Shown here one piece after another: positions 1 through 8,081 of a stretch of DNA of 64,000 nucleotides; position 1 is the first letter of the stretch; every line of letters begins with the position of its first letter. Below the pieces are notes generated by a model, which did not search any database, was not told where the DNA came from, and saw only the letters and a list, made by a program, of their open reading frames with translations. The position numbers and the translations under genes are program-made. The DNA is from Treponema sp. (GTDB lineage Bacteria; Spirochaetota; Spirochaetia; Treponematales; Breznakiellaceae): the NCBI GenBank assembly GCA_009781635.1, contig WQXU01000009.1:1-64000 (forward strand), read 5' to 3'.

Positions 1-21
1 AAGTTTAACTCCATACGTACT

Positions 22-41
22 CCGGTAAATGGTCTTACCGG
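22..41 (+). terminator. short hairpin, possible terminator of an upstream gene
   Basis: CCGGTAA at 22-28 pairs perfectly with TTACCGG at 35-41 around a 6-base loop, and a T-rich stretch follows. It could end a transcript entering from the left of the window. The T tract is interrupted, so the call is weak. Confidence 0.35.
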
Positions 42-164
42 TATTATTTCATTTTCCGTATGGTTAGATTTTCATCTTGAGGCATCAACCCACTTAGGGT
101 TAGATTTAACGTGAGGCATTGCGGCGTCTACCCAGATAAAGCAAAAAGCAGTATATTTATAGGT

Positions 165-1499
165 ATGTTTTCCAGAACCTGCGGTTTGGTTTTATTTTTT
201 ATAATTATAACGTCATCAGAGCTTTTCGCCCAAACCATAGCAAGCCGTTCAGACGGCGAAAATACGCATTACTATACAACCCTCCATGAAGCTGTGGCTG
301 CTATTGCAGATAATGAAACTTCCATTGACCGCCCTGCCGAAATAACACTGTTTGCTGACATTGTTTTAGACGAACCATTAAAAGTCGCTGACGGAGCACA
401 TATACAACTTGCGGCAGGAGGAGCAGATAGAACCATACGCAGAAGCGCTAACCTGATGGAATATCCTGTCATTTGGGTAACTGGAGAAAACTCAAGCCTG
501 ACTTTAGGAAAGCCCGGTATGGAGCATGAACTTGTCATAGACGGCGGATATTTGAATGAGCCTCCAATACAGGCTCATGCGCCGCTGGCTGCGGTAAACG
601 GCCAGGATGCTAAACTGATAATGCTAAACAATGTTACGCTTCAAAACAATTATAACATTGCTGATGTTCTGACAACCAACCATTATCAAAACGGCGCGGG
701 CGTATTTATAAGGACAGTAGATGATAATTCTGAAAGACAGGCGGAATTTATTATGAAAGGCGGAATAATCCGCGGAAATACAAATAGTGTAAATTCCGCT
801 GTCTCAAGCGGCGGCGGAGTTCTCTCCGCCGGTTTTGGCATTTTTACCATGGAAGGCGGTGTTATAAAGGGTAATACTGCTATGCGTGCAGGCGGCGGCG
901 TTGCAATTGGCAGCAGAGCATCATTCAGAAAGACAGGCGGCATTGTATATGGTTTCGGCGCACCTGCCGGCTACCGGAACACTGCTATGGAAAACTATTC
1001 ATCGCCAAAATATTACGGACATGCGGTATACGTGGCAATTTTTAATCCGATAGCGCAGTTTAGAAATGATACAGTTTATGAAAATGACAATTTAAGTTAT
1101 ACGGGTGTACCAAGAGGAAACGGCGTCTTCGGCGAAGGAGAAAAATGGGATAACCCAAACAAGGTGTTCCAGCGCAGGCTGTTTATTATTATTCCGGTAG
1201 TCCTTGTGTTATGCATCTCAATCTTTTTTATTATAAATATTACTTTTAAAAAGCAATTATTAAAAACATTCAGCAATAACCCGCCGCCGGAAATTAATCT
1301 TGAAAATTTTAATTTGTCACCGCGTGAAAAAGAAATATGCGCATTACTGATGACAAAACTTTCCATGAAGCAGATTGCCTCTGTGTTGAACTTAACTTAT
1401 TCAGGCGTTACTTTTCATGTCAGGAATTTGTATCATAAAATGGAAGTACAAAGCAGGACTGAACTGATTGTTAAAATAAAGACACTTGACAAGGGCTGA
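165..1499 (+). CDS. membrane-anchored LuxR-type regulator with extracytoplasmic repeat domain (copy 1)
   Basis: The protein starts with a signal peptide (MFSR, then a hydrophobic LVLFFIIITSS core ending ELFAQ). A long extracytoplasmic part follows with glycine-rich turns such as GGGVLSAGFGIFTMEGG and repeated GG-I-x-GN units, resembling a right-handed beta-helix. Next comes one transmembrane segment (LFIIIPVVLVLCISIFFII) and a C-terminal GerE/LuxR helix-turn-helix (LSPREKEICALL, MKQIASVLNL, GVTFHVRNLYHKM). This predicts a one-component regulator that senses outside and binds DNA inside, the reverse order of CadC/ToxR. ATG 165 is preferred over GTG 111 because it puts the signal peptide at the very N-terminus, although no strong ribosome site is seen for it. 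The ligand and target genes are unknown. It is a close paralog of the next gene. Confidence 0.8.
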   Translation: MFSRTCGLVLFFIIITSSELFAQTIASRSDGENTHYYTTLHEAVAAIADNETSIDRPAEITLFADIVLDEPLKVADGAHIQLAAGGADRTIRRSANLMEYPVIWVTGENSSLTLGKPGMEHELVIDGGYLNEPPIQAHAPLAAVNGQDAKLIMLNNVTLQNNYNIADVLTTNHYQNGAGVFIRTVDDNSERQAEFIMKGGIIRGNTNSVNSAVSSGGGVLSAGFGIFTMEGGVIKGNTAMRAGGGVAIGSRASFRKTGGIVYGFGAPAGYRNTAMENYSSPKYYGHAVYVAIFNPIAQFRNDTVYENDNLSYTGVPRGNGVFGEGEKWDNPNKVFQRRLFIIIPVVLVLCISIFFIINITFKKQLLKTFSNNPPPEINLENFNLSPREKEICALLMTKLSMKQIASVLNLTYSGVTFHVRNLYHKMEVQSRTELIVKIKTLDKG

Positions 1500-1509
1500 C
1501 AGGAGAGTA

Positions 1510-2793
1510 ATGAAAAAAGTTTTTTTACTGTTTTTATTTATTATACCTGTCTGTCTTCCGGCGCAAACGGCTGCCGCAACCAACCCTGCAACCCTCCATG
1601 AAGCCTTTACTGCAGCAGCAGAAACATCGATTGATCAGCCGGTTATAATCATCCTTCTTGCGGATATTGTATTAGACGAACCTTTAATCGTTGCTGACAG
1701 AATACATATAAGGCTTACAGCAGAGGGAGCTGACAGAACAATACGAAGAAGCGCTAACCAAACAGAATATCCTGTCATTTGGTTAAGGGGAGAAAGTTCA
1801 AGCCTTACCTTGGGCAGCCCTTATATGGAATATGAACTTGTCATAGACGGCGGATATTTAAATGAACCGCCCATACAGGCGCATGCTCCTTTAATTGCGG
1901 TGAACGGACTTGATGCAAAACTGATAATGCTGGACGGCGTTACGCTTCAGAACAATTATAACAAGGGTCAAGCTCTGTCATCCAGCCATCATCAAAACGG
2001 CGCAGGAGTATTTATCCGGACTCATAACGAAGTCTTAAGCGCAACTGAAGATAATGCCGACAGACAGGCTGAGTTCATAATGAAAGGCGGAATCATCAGA
2101 GGAAACAGAAATGATGTGCAGTCTTATGCAGCCAGCGGCGGCGGCGTGTTAATCGCCGGTTTTGGTATTTTTACAATGGAAGGCGGAGTTATAATGAATA
2201 ATACCGCCCAGCTCAACGGCGGAGGTTTCCATACGCAAGGGTATGGTTCTTTCAAAAAGACAGGCGGTATTATCTATGGAGCAGACGCTCCTGCTGAATA
2301 CCGTAATACTGCCATAGAGGGTTTCGGCGAACCTTTAAACTACGGTCATGCGGTATCTGTAAATATTCATTACGACATGTTATACCGGTACAGAAATAAT
2401 ACGGTCAGCGAAAACGATAATTTAAGTTATACAGGCACATCAAGAGGAAACGGTATATTCGGCAAAGGGGAAAAATGGGATTACCCGTCAAATAATTTCC
2501 GGCTCATTCTGTTTATTTTAGTCCTGTCAGCGCTTGCTCTCGGCATTTCTGTCTTGATTGTCTGGAGAAAATTATCAAGAAAAGAAAAAAACGCGCCGCA
2601 AATTGATCCTGAAAACTTTGATCTGTCTCCGCGGGAAAAAGAAATATTTGATTTGCTCTTAACGTCACTTTCCATAAAACAGATCGCCTATAAATCAGGC
2701 TTAACTGTTTCCGGAGTTAAATTTCATACTCATAATTTGTACCGCAAATTTGGCGTACAAAGCCGGACAGAATTGCTTGCAAGGCATAAATGA
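1510..2793 (+). CDS. membrane-anchored LuxR-type regulator with extracytoplasmic repeat domain (copy 2)
   Basis: This is a tandem paralog of the preceding gene, 10 bp downstream, with long stretches nearly identical (for example the segment around LVIDGGYLNEPPIQAHAPL). The domain order is the same: signal peptide (MKKVFLLFLFIIPVCLPAQ), glycine-rich repeat domain, one transmembrane helix (LILFILVLSALALGISVLIV) and a LuxR HTH (LSPREKEIFDLLL ... IKQIAYKSGLT). Start 1510 is chosen because AGGAG at 1501-1505 lies five bases upstream and the signal peptide begins there. The pair is probably one transcript made by gene duplication. The DNA-binding helices differ enough that the two may read different operators. 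Confidence 0.8.
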   Translation: MKKVFLLFLFIIPVCLPAQTAAATNPATLHEAFTAAAETSIDQPVIIILLADIVLDEPLIVADRIHIRLTAEGADRTIRRSANQTEYPVIWLRGESSSLTLGSPYMEYELVIDGGYLNEPPIQAHAPLIAVNGLDAKLIMLDGVTLQNNYNKGQALSSSHHQNGAGVFIRTHNEVLSATEDNADRQAEFIMKGGIIRGNRNDVQSYAASGGGVLIAGFGIFTMEGGVIMNNTAQLNGGGFHTQGYGSFKKTGGIIYGADAPAEYRNTAIEGFGEPLNYGHAVSVNIHYDMLYRYRNNTVSENDNLSYTGTSRGNGIFGKGEKWDYPSNNFRLILFILVLSALALGISVLIVWRKLSRKEKNAPQIDPENFDLSPREKEIFDLLLTSLSIKQIAYKSGLTVSGVKFHTHNLYRKFGVQSRTELLARHK

Positions 2794-2811
2794 AAGGCAG
2801 GCGGCCTGATT

Positions 2812-3279
2812 TTATGTATAAAAAACCACTTTTAATTTTACCGAAATTTGTCCGTCTCCCAGGATTCTGGAAATAATATTAATCCCTTTCTTTGCCTTAA
2901 TAGACATATTTTCCCCGTTAATAATAAAAGGTGATGAAAGCGTATATGTTTGCTCTGTATTGTTGGTACGCAGTTTTGCGTTGCCTGCAGTCATATTTAC
3001 CAGTTCACATAAAGTGTCTTCGATATCATTTATTGTGATTTCCTCTTTTGGAATACCTGTCATAAACGAACAAATAATACGCATAACGTCTTCTTTGGCG
3101 GAAATAAAAATCATTCCATGGTTCTTGCCGTTAAGGCTCATCACTGCGGTGATTTCTTCAAATGCATTGTCAGCTTCTGATGATAATACATCAAACGAAA
3201 ACCCTGCCATTTTAGAAATAACTTCTGTCAATGCATCAATAAAAATATAACTTAGTTTTTCTATTGTAAAAATACTCAT
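2812..3279 (-). CDS. cheX: CheX-type CheY-P phosphatase
   Basis: The 155-residue protein matches the CheC/CheX/FliY phosphatase family. The signature ELVNMTAGNAK supplies the Glu and Asn pair that in CheX points the attacking water at the aspartyl phosphate of CheY. CheX is the usual CheY-P phosphatase in spirochetes, which lack CheZ. It is the last gene of the chemotaxis operon, 1 bp after cheY, with AGGAG just before the ATG. It should reset the signal made by the CheA of this cluster. Confidence 0.85.
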   Translation of the reverse strand: MSIFTIEKLSYIFIDALTEVISKMAGFSFDVLSSEADNAFEEITAVMSLNGKNHGMIFISAKEDVMRIICSFMTGIPKEEITINDIEDTLCELVNMTAGNAKLRTNNTEQTYTLSSPFIINGENMSIKAKKGINIISRILGDGQISVKLKVVFYT

Positions 3280-3280
3280 A

Positions 3281-3658
3281 TTATTCTCCTTCTTCCCTTA
3301 TACATTCCAGAATTTTTGCCTCCAGCTCTTCGCCGGTAAATGGCTTGGTCAGGTAATTTGCAGCTCCCGCCCGCACAGCCGCGACAATGTTGCTCTTCTG
3401 TCCTTCTGTCGTAACCATCATTACAGGTATATCTTTATACCGGATATTATTTTTTATTTCTACAAGTACATCATACCCGCTTATCCCCGGCATATTCCAG
3501 TCCAAAAGAACCAGATCTATTTCGCTATGAATTTTTGAAAGTATTTCAAGGGCTTCAATTCCATCCTGCGCTTCAACAATTTCCATTTGAAGCACATCAG
3601 TAGTAGCCTTGATTATCTTTCTTATTACAGACGAATCGTCAACTACAAGTAATTTCAT
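3281..3658 (-). CDS. cheY: CheY single-domain response regulator
   Basis: This 125-residue stand-alone receiver has the acidic pair in VVDDSS, the phospho-acceptor Asp in LVLLDWNMP, and the TKP lysine near the C-terminus. It has no output domain. It lies between cheR and cheX with 1-3 bp gaps and has GAGGTGA upstream of its ATG. It is the likely target of CheA in this cluster and probably binds the flagellar switch, but a signal sink for another CheY is equally possible. Confidence 0.85.
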   Translation of the reverse strand: MKLLVVDDSSVIRKIIKATTDVLQMEIVEAQDGIEALEILSKIHSEIDLVLLDWNMPGISGYDVLVEIKNNIRYKDIPVMMVTTEGQKSNIVAAVRAGAANYLTKPFTGEELEAKILECIREEGE

Positions 3659-3661
3659 TTT

Positions 3662-4552
3662 TCACCTCTTCTTTTTTGTATAATATGTTAAGTTATCGTA
3701 ATAATCAGCGTCAAAATTATTTTCAAACAAGTCATAAAGGGCATAATTTCCCGTAAACAGAACCCCGTTATCCTGTAATGAACCGTGTATTTTTGTTACT
3801 ATCCCGCTTTTTAAAGTTTCAGAAAAATAAATTAAAATATATCTGCAGAAAATAATATCGAACAATCCAAATTCCTTATAACTGTTTATAAGGTTAAAGC
3901 GCATAAATTTTACTGCGCTCTGTATTTTTTGATCAATGGTCCATACTGAACCATTCTTGTTAAAATATTTCTCTTTATACTCCTCATTTAAACCGCGCAT
4001 CATACTTATCTTGTCATATCTTCCTTTTTTTGCTATTTCCAGAACATGACTGGAAATATCTGTAGCTATAAATTCAAAATTCTTAAGACTTACTCCATTT
4101 ACATTGTTTTTGCTTAAATAATTGTCTATACACATAACAGTCGAATAAATTTCCTGCCCGGTTGAAGCTGCCGCGCTCCAAATCCTTATCCGCGTTTTTC
4201 TTCCTGATACAATATCGCCTACCAATTTAGGAAGAAGCCTCTCCTCCAGCACCTTCCATGGAGCCTCGTCACGAAACCACTTTGTTTCGTTCGTAGTAAT
4301 GGAATTAATTATTTTTTGATTAAATACAGGATCATTTTTCTTTATTATATAACTATATAACTCTTCAAATGAATTTACGCCTGCATCGACCAGATATTTT
4401 GAAAGTCTTGTTTCGAATATATAGGCTTTTTCGGGAGGAATGGCAATCCCGCAATTTCTTATAATATAATCGCTGAGAAGTGAAAATTCTCTTTCATTAA
4501 TGGAAACCAGCGAAAGTCTGGTTTCTTCATGCTTCAGGTTTGAATACAGCAT
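3662..4552 (-). CDS. cheR: CheR chemoreceptor glutamate methyltransferase
   Basis: This 296-residue SAM-dependent methyltransferase would methylate MCP glutamates for adaptation. It has the all-alpha N-terminal CheR domain (FSLLSDYIIRNCGI, NETKWFRD), then the SAM-binding core with IRIWSAAASTGQEIYS and the FDIIFCRYILIYFS segment. The start overlaps the end of cheB by 19 bp, with GAGAG three bases before the ATG, so the two are probably coupled. Neither this CheR nor the nearby MCP shows an added tethering motif. Confidence 0.88.
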   Translation of the reverse strand: MLYSNLKHEETRLSLVSINEREFSLLSDYIIRNCGIAIPPEKAYIFETRLSKYLVDAGVNSFEELYSYIIKKNDPVFNQKIINSITTNETKWFRDEAPWKVLEERLLPKLVGDIVSGRKTRIRIWSAAASTGQEIYSTVMCIDNYLSKNNVNGVSLKNFEFIATDISSHVLEIAKKGRYDKISMMRGLNEEYKEKYFNKNGSVWTIDQKIQSAVKFMRFNLINSYKEFGLFDIIFCRYILIYFSETLKSGIVTKIHGSLQDNGVLFTGNYALYDLFENNFDADYYDNLTYYTKKKR

Positions 4553-5586
4553 AAACTCTCTATTTCTTGATAAATATTTTCCAGATCCAAAACCTTGTCA
4601 GCAAGACCGCTTTCCACAACGCACCTGGGCATTCCGTATACAACACATGTTTCCTCGCTTTGCGCAATGCAAAAACAATCACGTTTAGCCTTTAAACTGA
4701 CAAGTCCCTCTTTCCCGTCACTTCCCATTCCCGTTAAAATAACAGCCAAAACCCCTGAACCGGAAAATGATTTTGCCGCAGATTCAAAAAGAACATCGGC
4801 AGCAGGACGAAGCCCTCCGATGGGCGGCGAATCATCAAGCCTTATATTGTTTTTTGAATTAAGTTTCATGTGCATTCCGCCGGGCGCCAAATATACATTC
4901 CCTGCTTTAATAGCTTCTTTGTCTTGTGCAATTTTTACTTTTAATTGAGACTTATTGTCTAAATGCTGCGCCAATGTTTCAGTAAAATATGACGGTATAT
5001 GCTGTACTATAAGAATAGGTACCGGAAAATCCTTATGCAGGTTTGATAAAATACTGTTTAAAGCCAGCGGACCGCCGGTTGAAGCGGCAATAAGAACAAT
5101 CTCAGGATTTAATTTATTTTTTTTGGATGTTTTCTCTATACTTGGTTCTGCAGAAGGAATTATTTCTTTTTCTACGCGGTTTTTTTGTCTTGTTTTTTTT
5201 ATTAAGTAATTCATTTTATTTTTTATGATATCAAGGTTTTCGGTATAGCTGTCATAAATCGGTTTAGTCATACATTCAGTTGCGCCTTTTGACAATACCT
5301 CTTCGAACAGATCATCTTCAGCAGCTGAAGGTCTTGCTATTACCAGAATATAGACAAGGGGGTTTTTTATTAAAATAACATTGATAAGTTCCATTAAACC
5401 CGGCTCTGAAATTTCCGCATCAATAACGATAATATTATATTTTTTGCGGTTAATTAAACCCAGAACTTCATCGCCGTCTGTAACACAGGAAATAGATATT
5501 TTTTTATCTGTTTCCGTTACAGCACGGGTAAACATTTTTGTGTATACCGATGATTTATCGGCGATTAAAACTCTAATTTCATCCAT
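4534..5586 (-). CDS. cheB: CheB protein-glutamate methylesterase/deamidase
   Basis: The 350-residue protein has an N-terminal receiver (about residues 1-120), a charged linker and a C-terminal methylesterase domain. The catalytic Ser is in AASTGGP, the His in VQHIPSYF and the Asp in TGMGSDG. The receiver keeps the acceptor Asp (IIVIDAE) and the TKP lysine, but the first acidic patch reads LIADKS instead of the usual DD, so phosphorylation may be weaker. It removes methyl groups added by CheR and sits between mcp and cheR in the operon. Confidence 0.88.
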   Translation of the reverse strand: MDEIRVLIADKSSVYTKMFTRAVTETDKKISISCVTDGDEVLGLINRKKYNIIVIDAEISEPGLMELINVILIKNPLVYILVIARPSAAEDDLFEEVLSKGATECMTKPIYDSYTENLDIIKNKMNYLIKKTRQKNRVEKEIIPSAEPSIEKTSKKNKLNPEIVLIAASTGGPLALNSILSNLHKDFPVPILIVQHIPSYFTETLAQHLDNKSQLKVKIAQDKEAIKAGNVYLAPGGMHMKLNSKNNIRLDDSPPIGGLRPAADVLFESAAKSFSGSGVLAVILTGMGSDGKEGLVSLKAKRDCFCIAQSEETCVVYGMPRCVVESGLADKVLDLENIYQEIESLCCIQT

Positions 5587-5588
5587 AA

Positions 5589-7595
5589 TCAGCTGGTCTT
5601 AAAATTTTTAACAGACTCTTCCATCCCGCTTGCAATCTTAAGAATAGTCTCGCTGGCTTCTTTTGTGGAACTCGCGCTTTTGCTTACCGCACCAGCCTCC
5701 CCGTTTAATAGCTGCAGATTTTTGGAAATATCCACAAGCCCTATCGCCATTTCTTTTGCTGAGCGGTTTATTTCACTTATATTATTGGAAGTGCGTTCGG
5801 AGTTCATCGCTATTTCCTGTGTTCCGACAACAAGCTCGGCTGTAGATTTTGCTATTTCGTTAACGCCCTTTGCAGACTCGACAACTGTCTTTGTTACTGA
5901 TTGGGCATTTTCGGAAATACTGATTATTTCTGAATTAATTTCGCTCATTCTCTGCGCAGCAGTAGCGGATTCTAATGCAATCTGATCGCTGCGTTCACTG
6001 GATTGGGTTGTTTCTCTTGCAAATGAATTAATATAATCTGTCATATCATTGATTATTGCAGTAATTTCCGATACTGCCCCGACTGCTTCGGGCATATTCT
6101 TTTGCATATTTTCTATCTGCTCGGCGATTTCATCGGTAGCTTCGGCAGTTTGTTTTGCAAGTTCTTTAACTTCGTTTGCTACTATCATAAAACTCTTGCC
6201 CGCTTCCCCTGCGCCTGCCGCTTCTATTGCGGCATTTAATGCAAGCATGTTTGTTTGATCAGCTATATCACTAATAACATTGACTATCTTTCCAATTTGC
6301 CTGCTCGCCGTTTCCAGCCGCCGTATTATTTCGTTGGTATTTTTGGCTTTTTTGTCCGCGTCAAGCATTTTATTTTTGGCATTTACGCTGTTTACGCTTA
6401 TCATAATAATGGATTTGTTTATTTCCTCAACACTCTTTGCCACACTGTTAAAGGCATTTGATACATGTTTTACAGAACCTGATGCATTTACAATGCTTCT
6501 TTGTATACTGTCTACAAGAGTGCTTGACTGATCCACTCTCATACTCGTTTCTTCTGCCGCTGCCGCCACATTGCTTATAGTAGAGTTTATTTCTTCTATT
6601 GAAGACGCCATTGCGCTTATATGCGAGCTTGCTGTTGAAAGGGAATTTGTCGACTGCGTCATTCCTGCAGAAAATTCTTCTGTCACTGTACTGACAGCTT
6701 CTGTTTTTTCGTTGAGTTCCTTGCTGTTTGTTTCCATTTGCGACGACACAGCCAGCAGGCTCATGGCTGCTTCCCGCATTTGCTGCGCTGTCTCTCTTAT
6801 GCCGTTAATAGTAATACGGTTAAATTCAATTAACTGATTACACGCGGCAAAAAACTGTCCAAACTCTGCGCCGTATTTATCAGGGAACCTTACGGTAAAA
6901 TCCCCTCCGGCGATAATCTTAACCAGATCTGTACCGACCATTATAGGCTTACTGCCGGCTATGGAAAAGTAAATCCCAAAAAAGACGATTATAGAAAATG
7001 CAATAATTGAAATTATAACAAGCCTTATAACTCCAACTTCAGATTTATGTTTATTTCTTAATGTAATATCTTTTCCTAAACCTATTCTTAAGATATTCAG
7101 CTCAGTCAATATATCCATACATCTGTCAGAAACCGGAGACAGCACTTCCAGTATAAATTCACCCGCCTCTTCTCCCCTGTTTAATTTACCCTGATAATTA
7201 TGCATGTGCTCTTCCCAGGAATTCAGCAATCCGTCAAAATCATTATAAAGTACGCGGGCTTGCTGAAGTTCAATGGTATCAGAAAATATCTGCATGCTTT
7301 CTTTAATCCCGGCTATTTCATTGAAGAATTCGCTGAATGCTGCATTTCGCTTTTGATAATCGGTTTCATAAATAATGTCACGCCCTCTAAGTTTAACATA
7401 TCCCATTGCTACTCTGGCTTTTAATACATGTTCAAGGGGATCCAATACTTTATGAATATTTTCGTCACTTATGGATATCGTTGAGTTCATATCGATAACA
7501 GATATCAGCGAAGTACTAAACATGATAACTGCCACAAACAAGAACGCAAACAACAGCTTGGTTCTTATTTTTAACTCATTAATTTTGTTCAGCAT
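5589..7595 (-). CDS. mcp: methyl-accepting chemotaxis protein of the che cluster
   Basis: A 668-residue transmembrane receptor. It has an N-terminal membrane helix ([21 protein letters not shown]), an extracytoplasmic four-helix-bundle-like region (about residues 40-190), a second membrane helix ([21 protein letters not shown]), a HAMP-like region, and a long coiled-coil signalling domain. The conserved hairpin tip reads around [30 protein letters not shown], with the usual R of GKGF-AVVA changed. There is no C-terminal CheR-binding pentapeptide. AGGAGG precedes the ATG. The cluster position suggests it signals to the adjacent CheA/CheW. Confidence 0.88.
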   Translation of the reverse strand: MLNKINELKIRTKLLFAFLFVAVIMFSTSLISVIDMNSTISISDENIHKVLDPLEHVLKARVAMGYVKLRGRDIIYETDYQKRNAAFSEFFNEIAGIKESMQIFSDTIELQQARVLYNDFDGLLNSWEEHMHNYQGKLNRGEEAGEFILEVLSPVSDRCMDILTELNILRIGLGKDITLRNKHKSEVGVIRLVIISIIAFSIIVFFGIYFSIAGSKPIMVGTDLVKIIAGGDFTVRFPDKYGAEFGQFFAACNQLIEFNRITINGIRETAQQMREAAMSLLAVSSQMETNSKELNEKTEAVSTVTEEFSAGMTQSTNSLSTASSHISAMASSIEEINSTISNVAAAAEETSMRVDQSSTLVDSIQRSIVNASGSVKHVSNAFNSVAKSVEEINKSIIMISVNSVNAKNKMLDADKKAKNTNEIIRRLETASRQIGKIVNVISDIADQTNMLALNAAIEAAGAGEAGKSFMIVANEVKELAKQTAEATDEIAEQIENMQKNMPEAVGAVSEITAIINDMTDYINSFARETTQSSERSDQIALESATAAQRMSEINSEIISISENAQSVTKTVVESAKGVNEIAKSTAELVVGTQEIAMNSERTSNNISEINRSAKEMAIGLVDISKNLQLLNGEAGAVSKSASSTKEASETILKIASGMEESVKNFKTS

Positions 7596-7610
7596 ATTCT
7601 ATTCCTCCTT

Positions 7611-8081
7611 TTAATATTGTTCCGGCGTTTTTTCGCCTTTAGATTTATACTTGTTTATTATGGAATCAATATCTATGATTCTGTAAAGCCTGTCATCCTG
7701 TTCTGCAACTCCTGAAATGAAAAAGCTTTCTTCCGCTCCTGTCGGCAGGGAAGGCGTGTAGATGGTATCATCATCTAAGTCGATCAAATTACCCGGTTTG
7801 TCTATTAACAAACCTATCTGATCTTCGCTTCCTGAAAGTGTTTTAAAAACAACCGCTTTAACCGCACGGGAAACATCTTCATTATTCCGCCTTTCCTTGT
7901 GTCCCAGCAGCTGGTAAAGACTTAAAATGGTGATAACTCTGCCTTTTAAATTTGCTATGCCTATTACTTCATCAGGCGCGGTGGGAACCGGCGTTATAAT
8001 CATTTTTTGCGTAACCTTCTGCACAAGGTCTACATCAACAGCAAAATATTCTTTGTTAACAAGAAAGCTGAAACCTCTCAT
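7611..8081 (-). CDS. cheW: CheW coupling protein
   Basis: This 156-residue single CheW-like domain starts FLVNKEYFAVDVDLVQKV and contains the conserved GIANLKGRVITILSLYQLL stretch. It links MCPs to CheA. Its ATG overlaps the cheA stop codon (ATGA), which indicates translational coupling and balanced amounts of the two partners. Confidence 0.88.
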   Translation of the reverse strand: MRGFSFLVNKEYFAVDVDLVQKVTQKMIITPVPTAPDEVIGIANLKGRVITILSLYQLLGHKERRNNEDVSRAVKAVVFKTLSGSEDQIGLLIDKPGNLIDLDDDTIYTPSLPTGAEESFFISGVAEQDDRLYRIIDIDSIINKYKSKGEKTPEQY

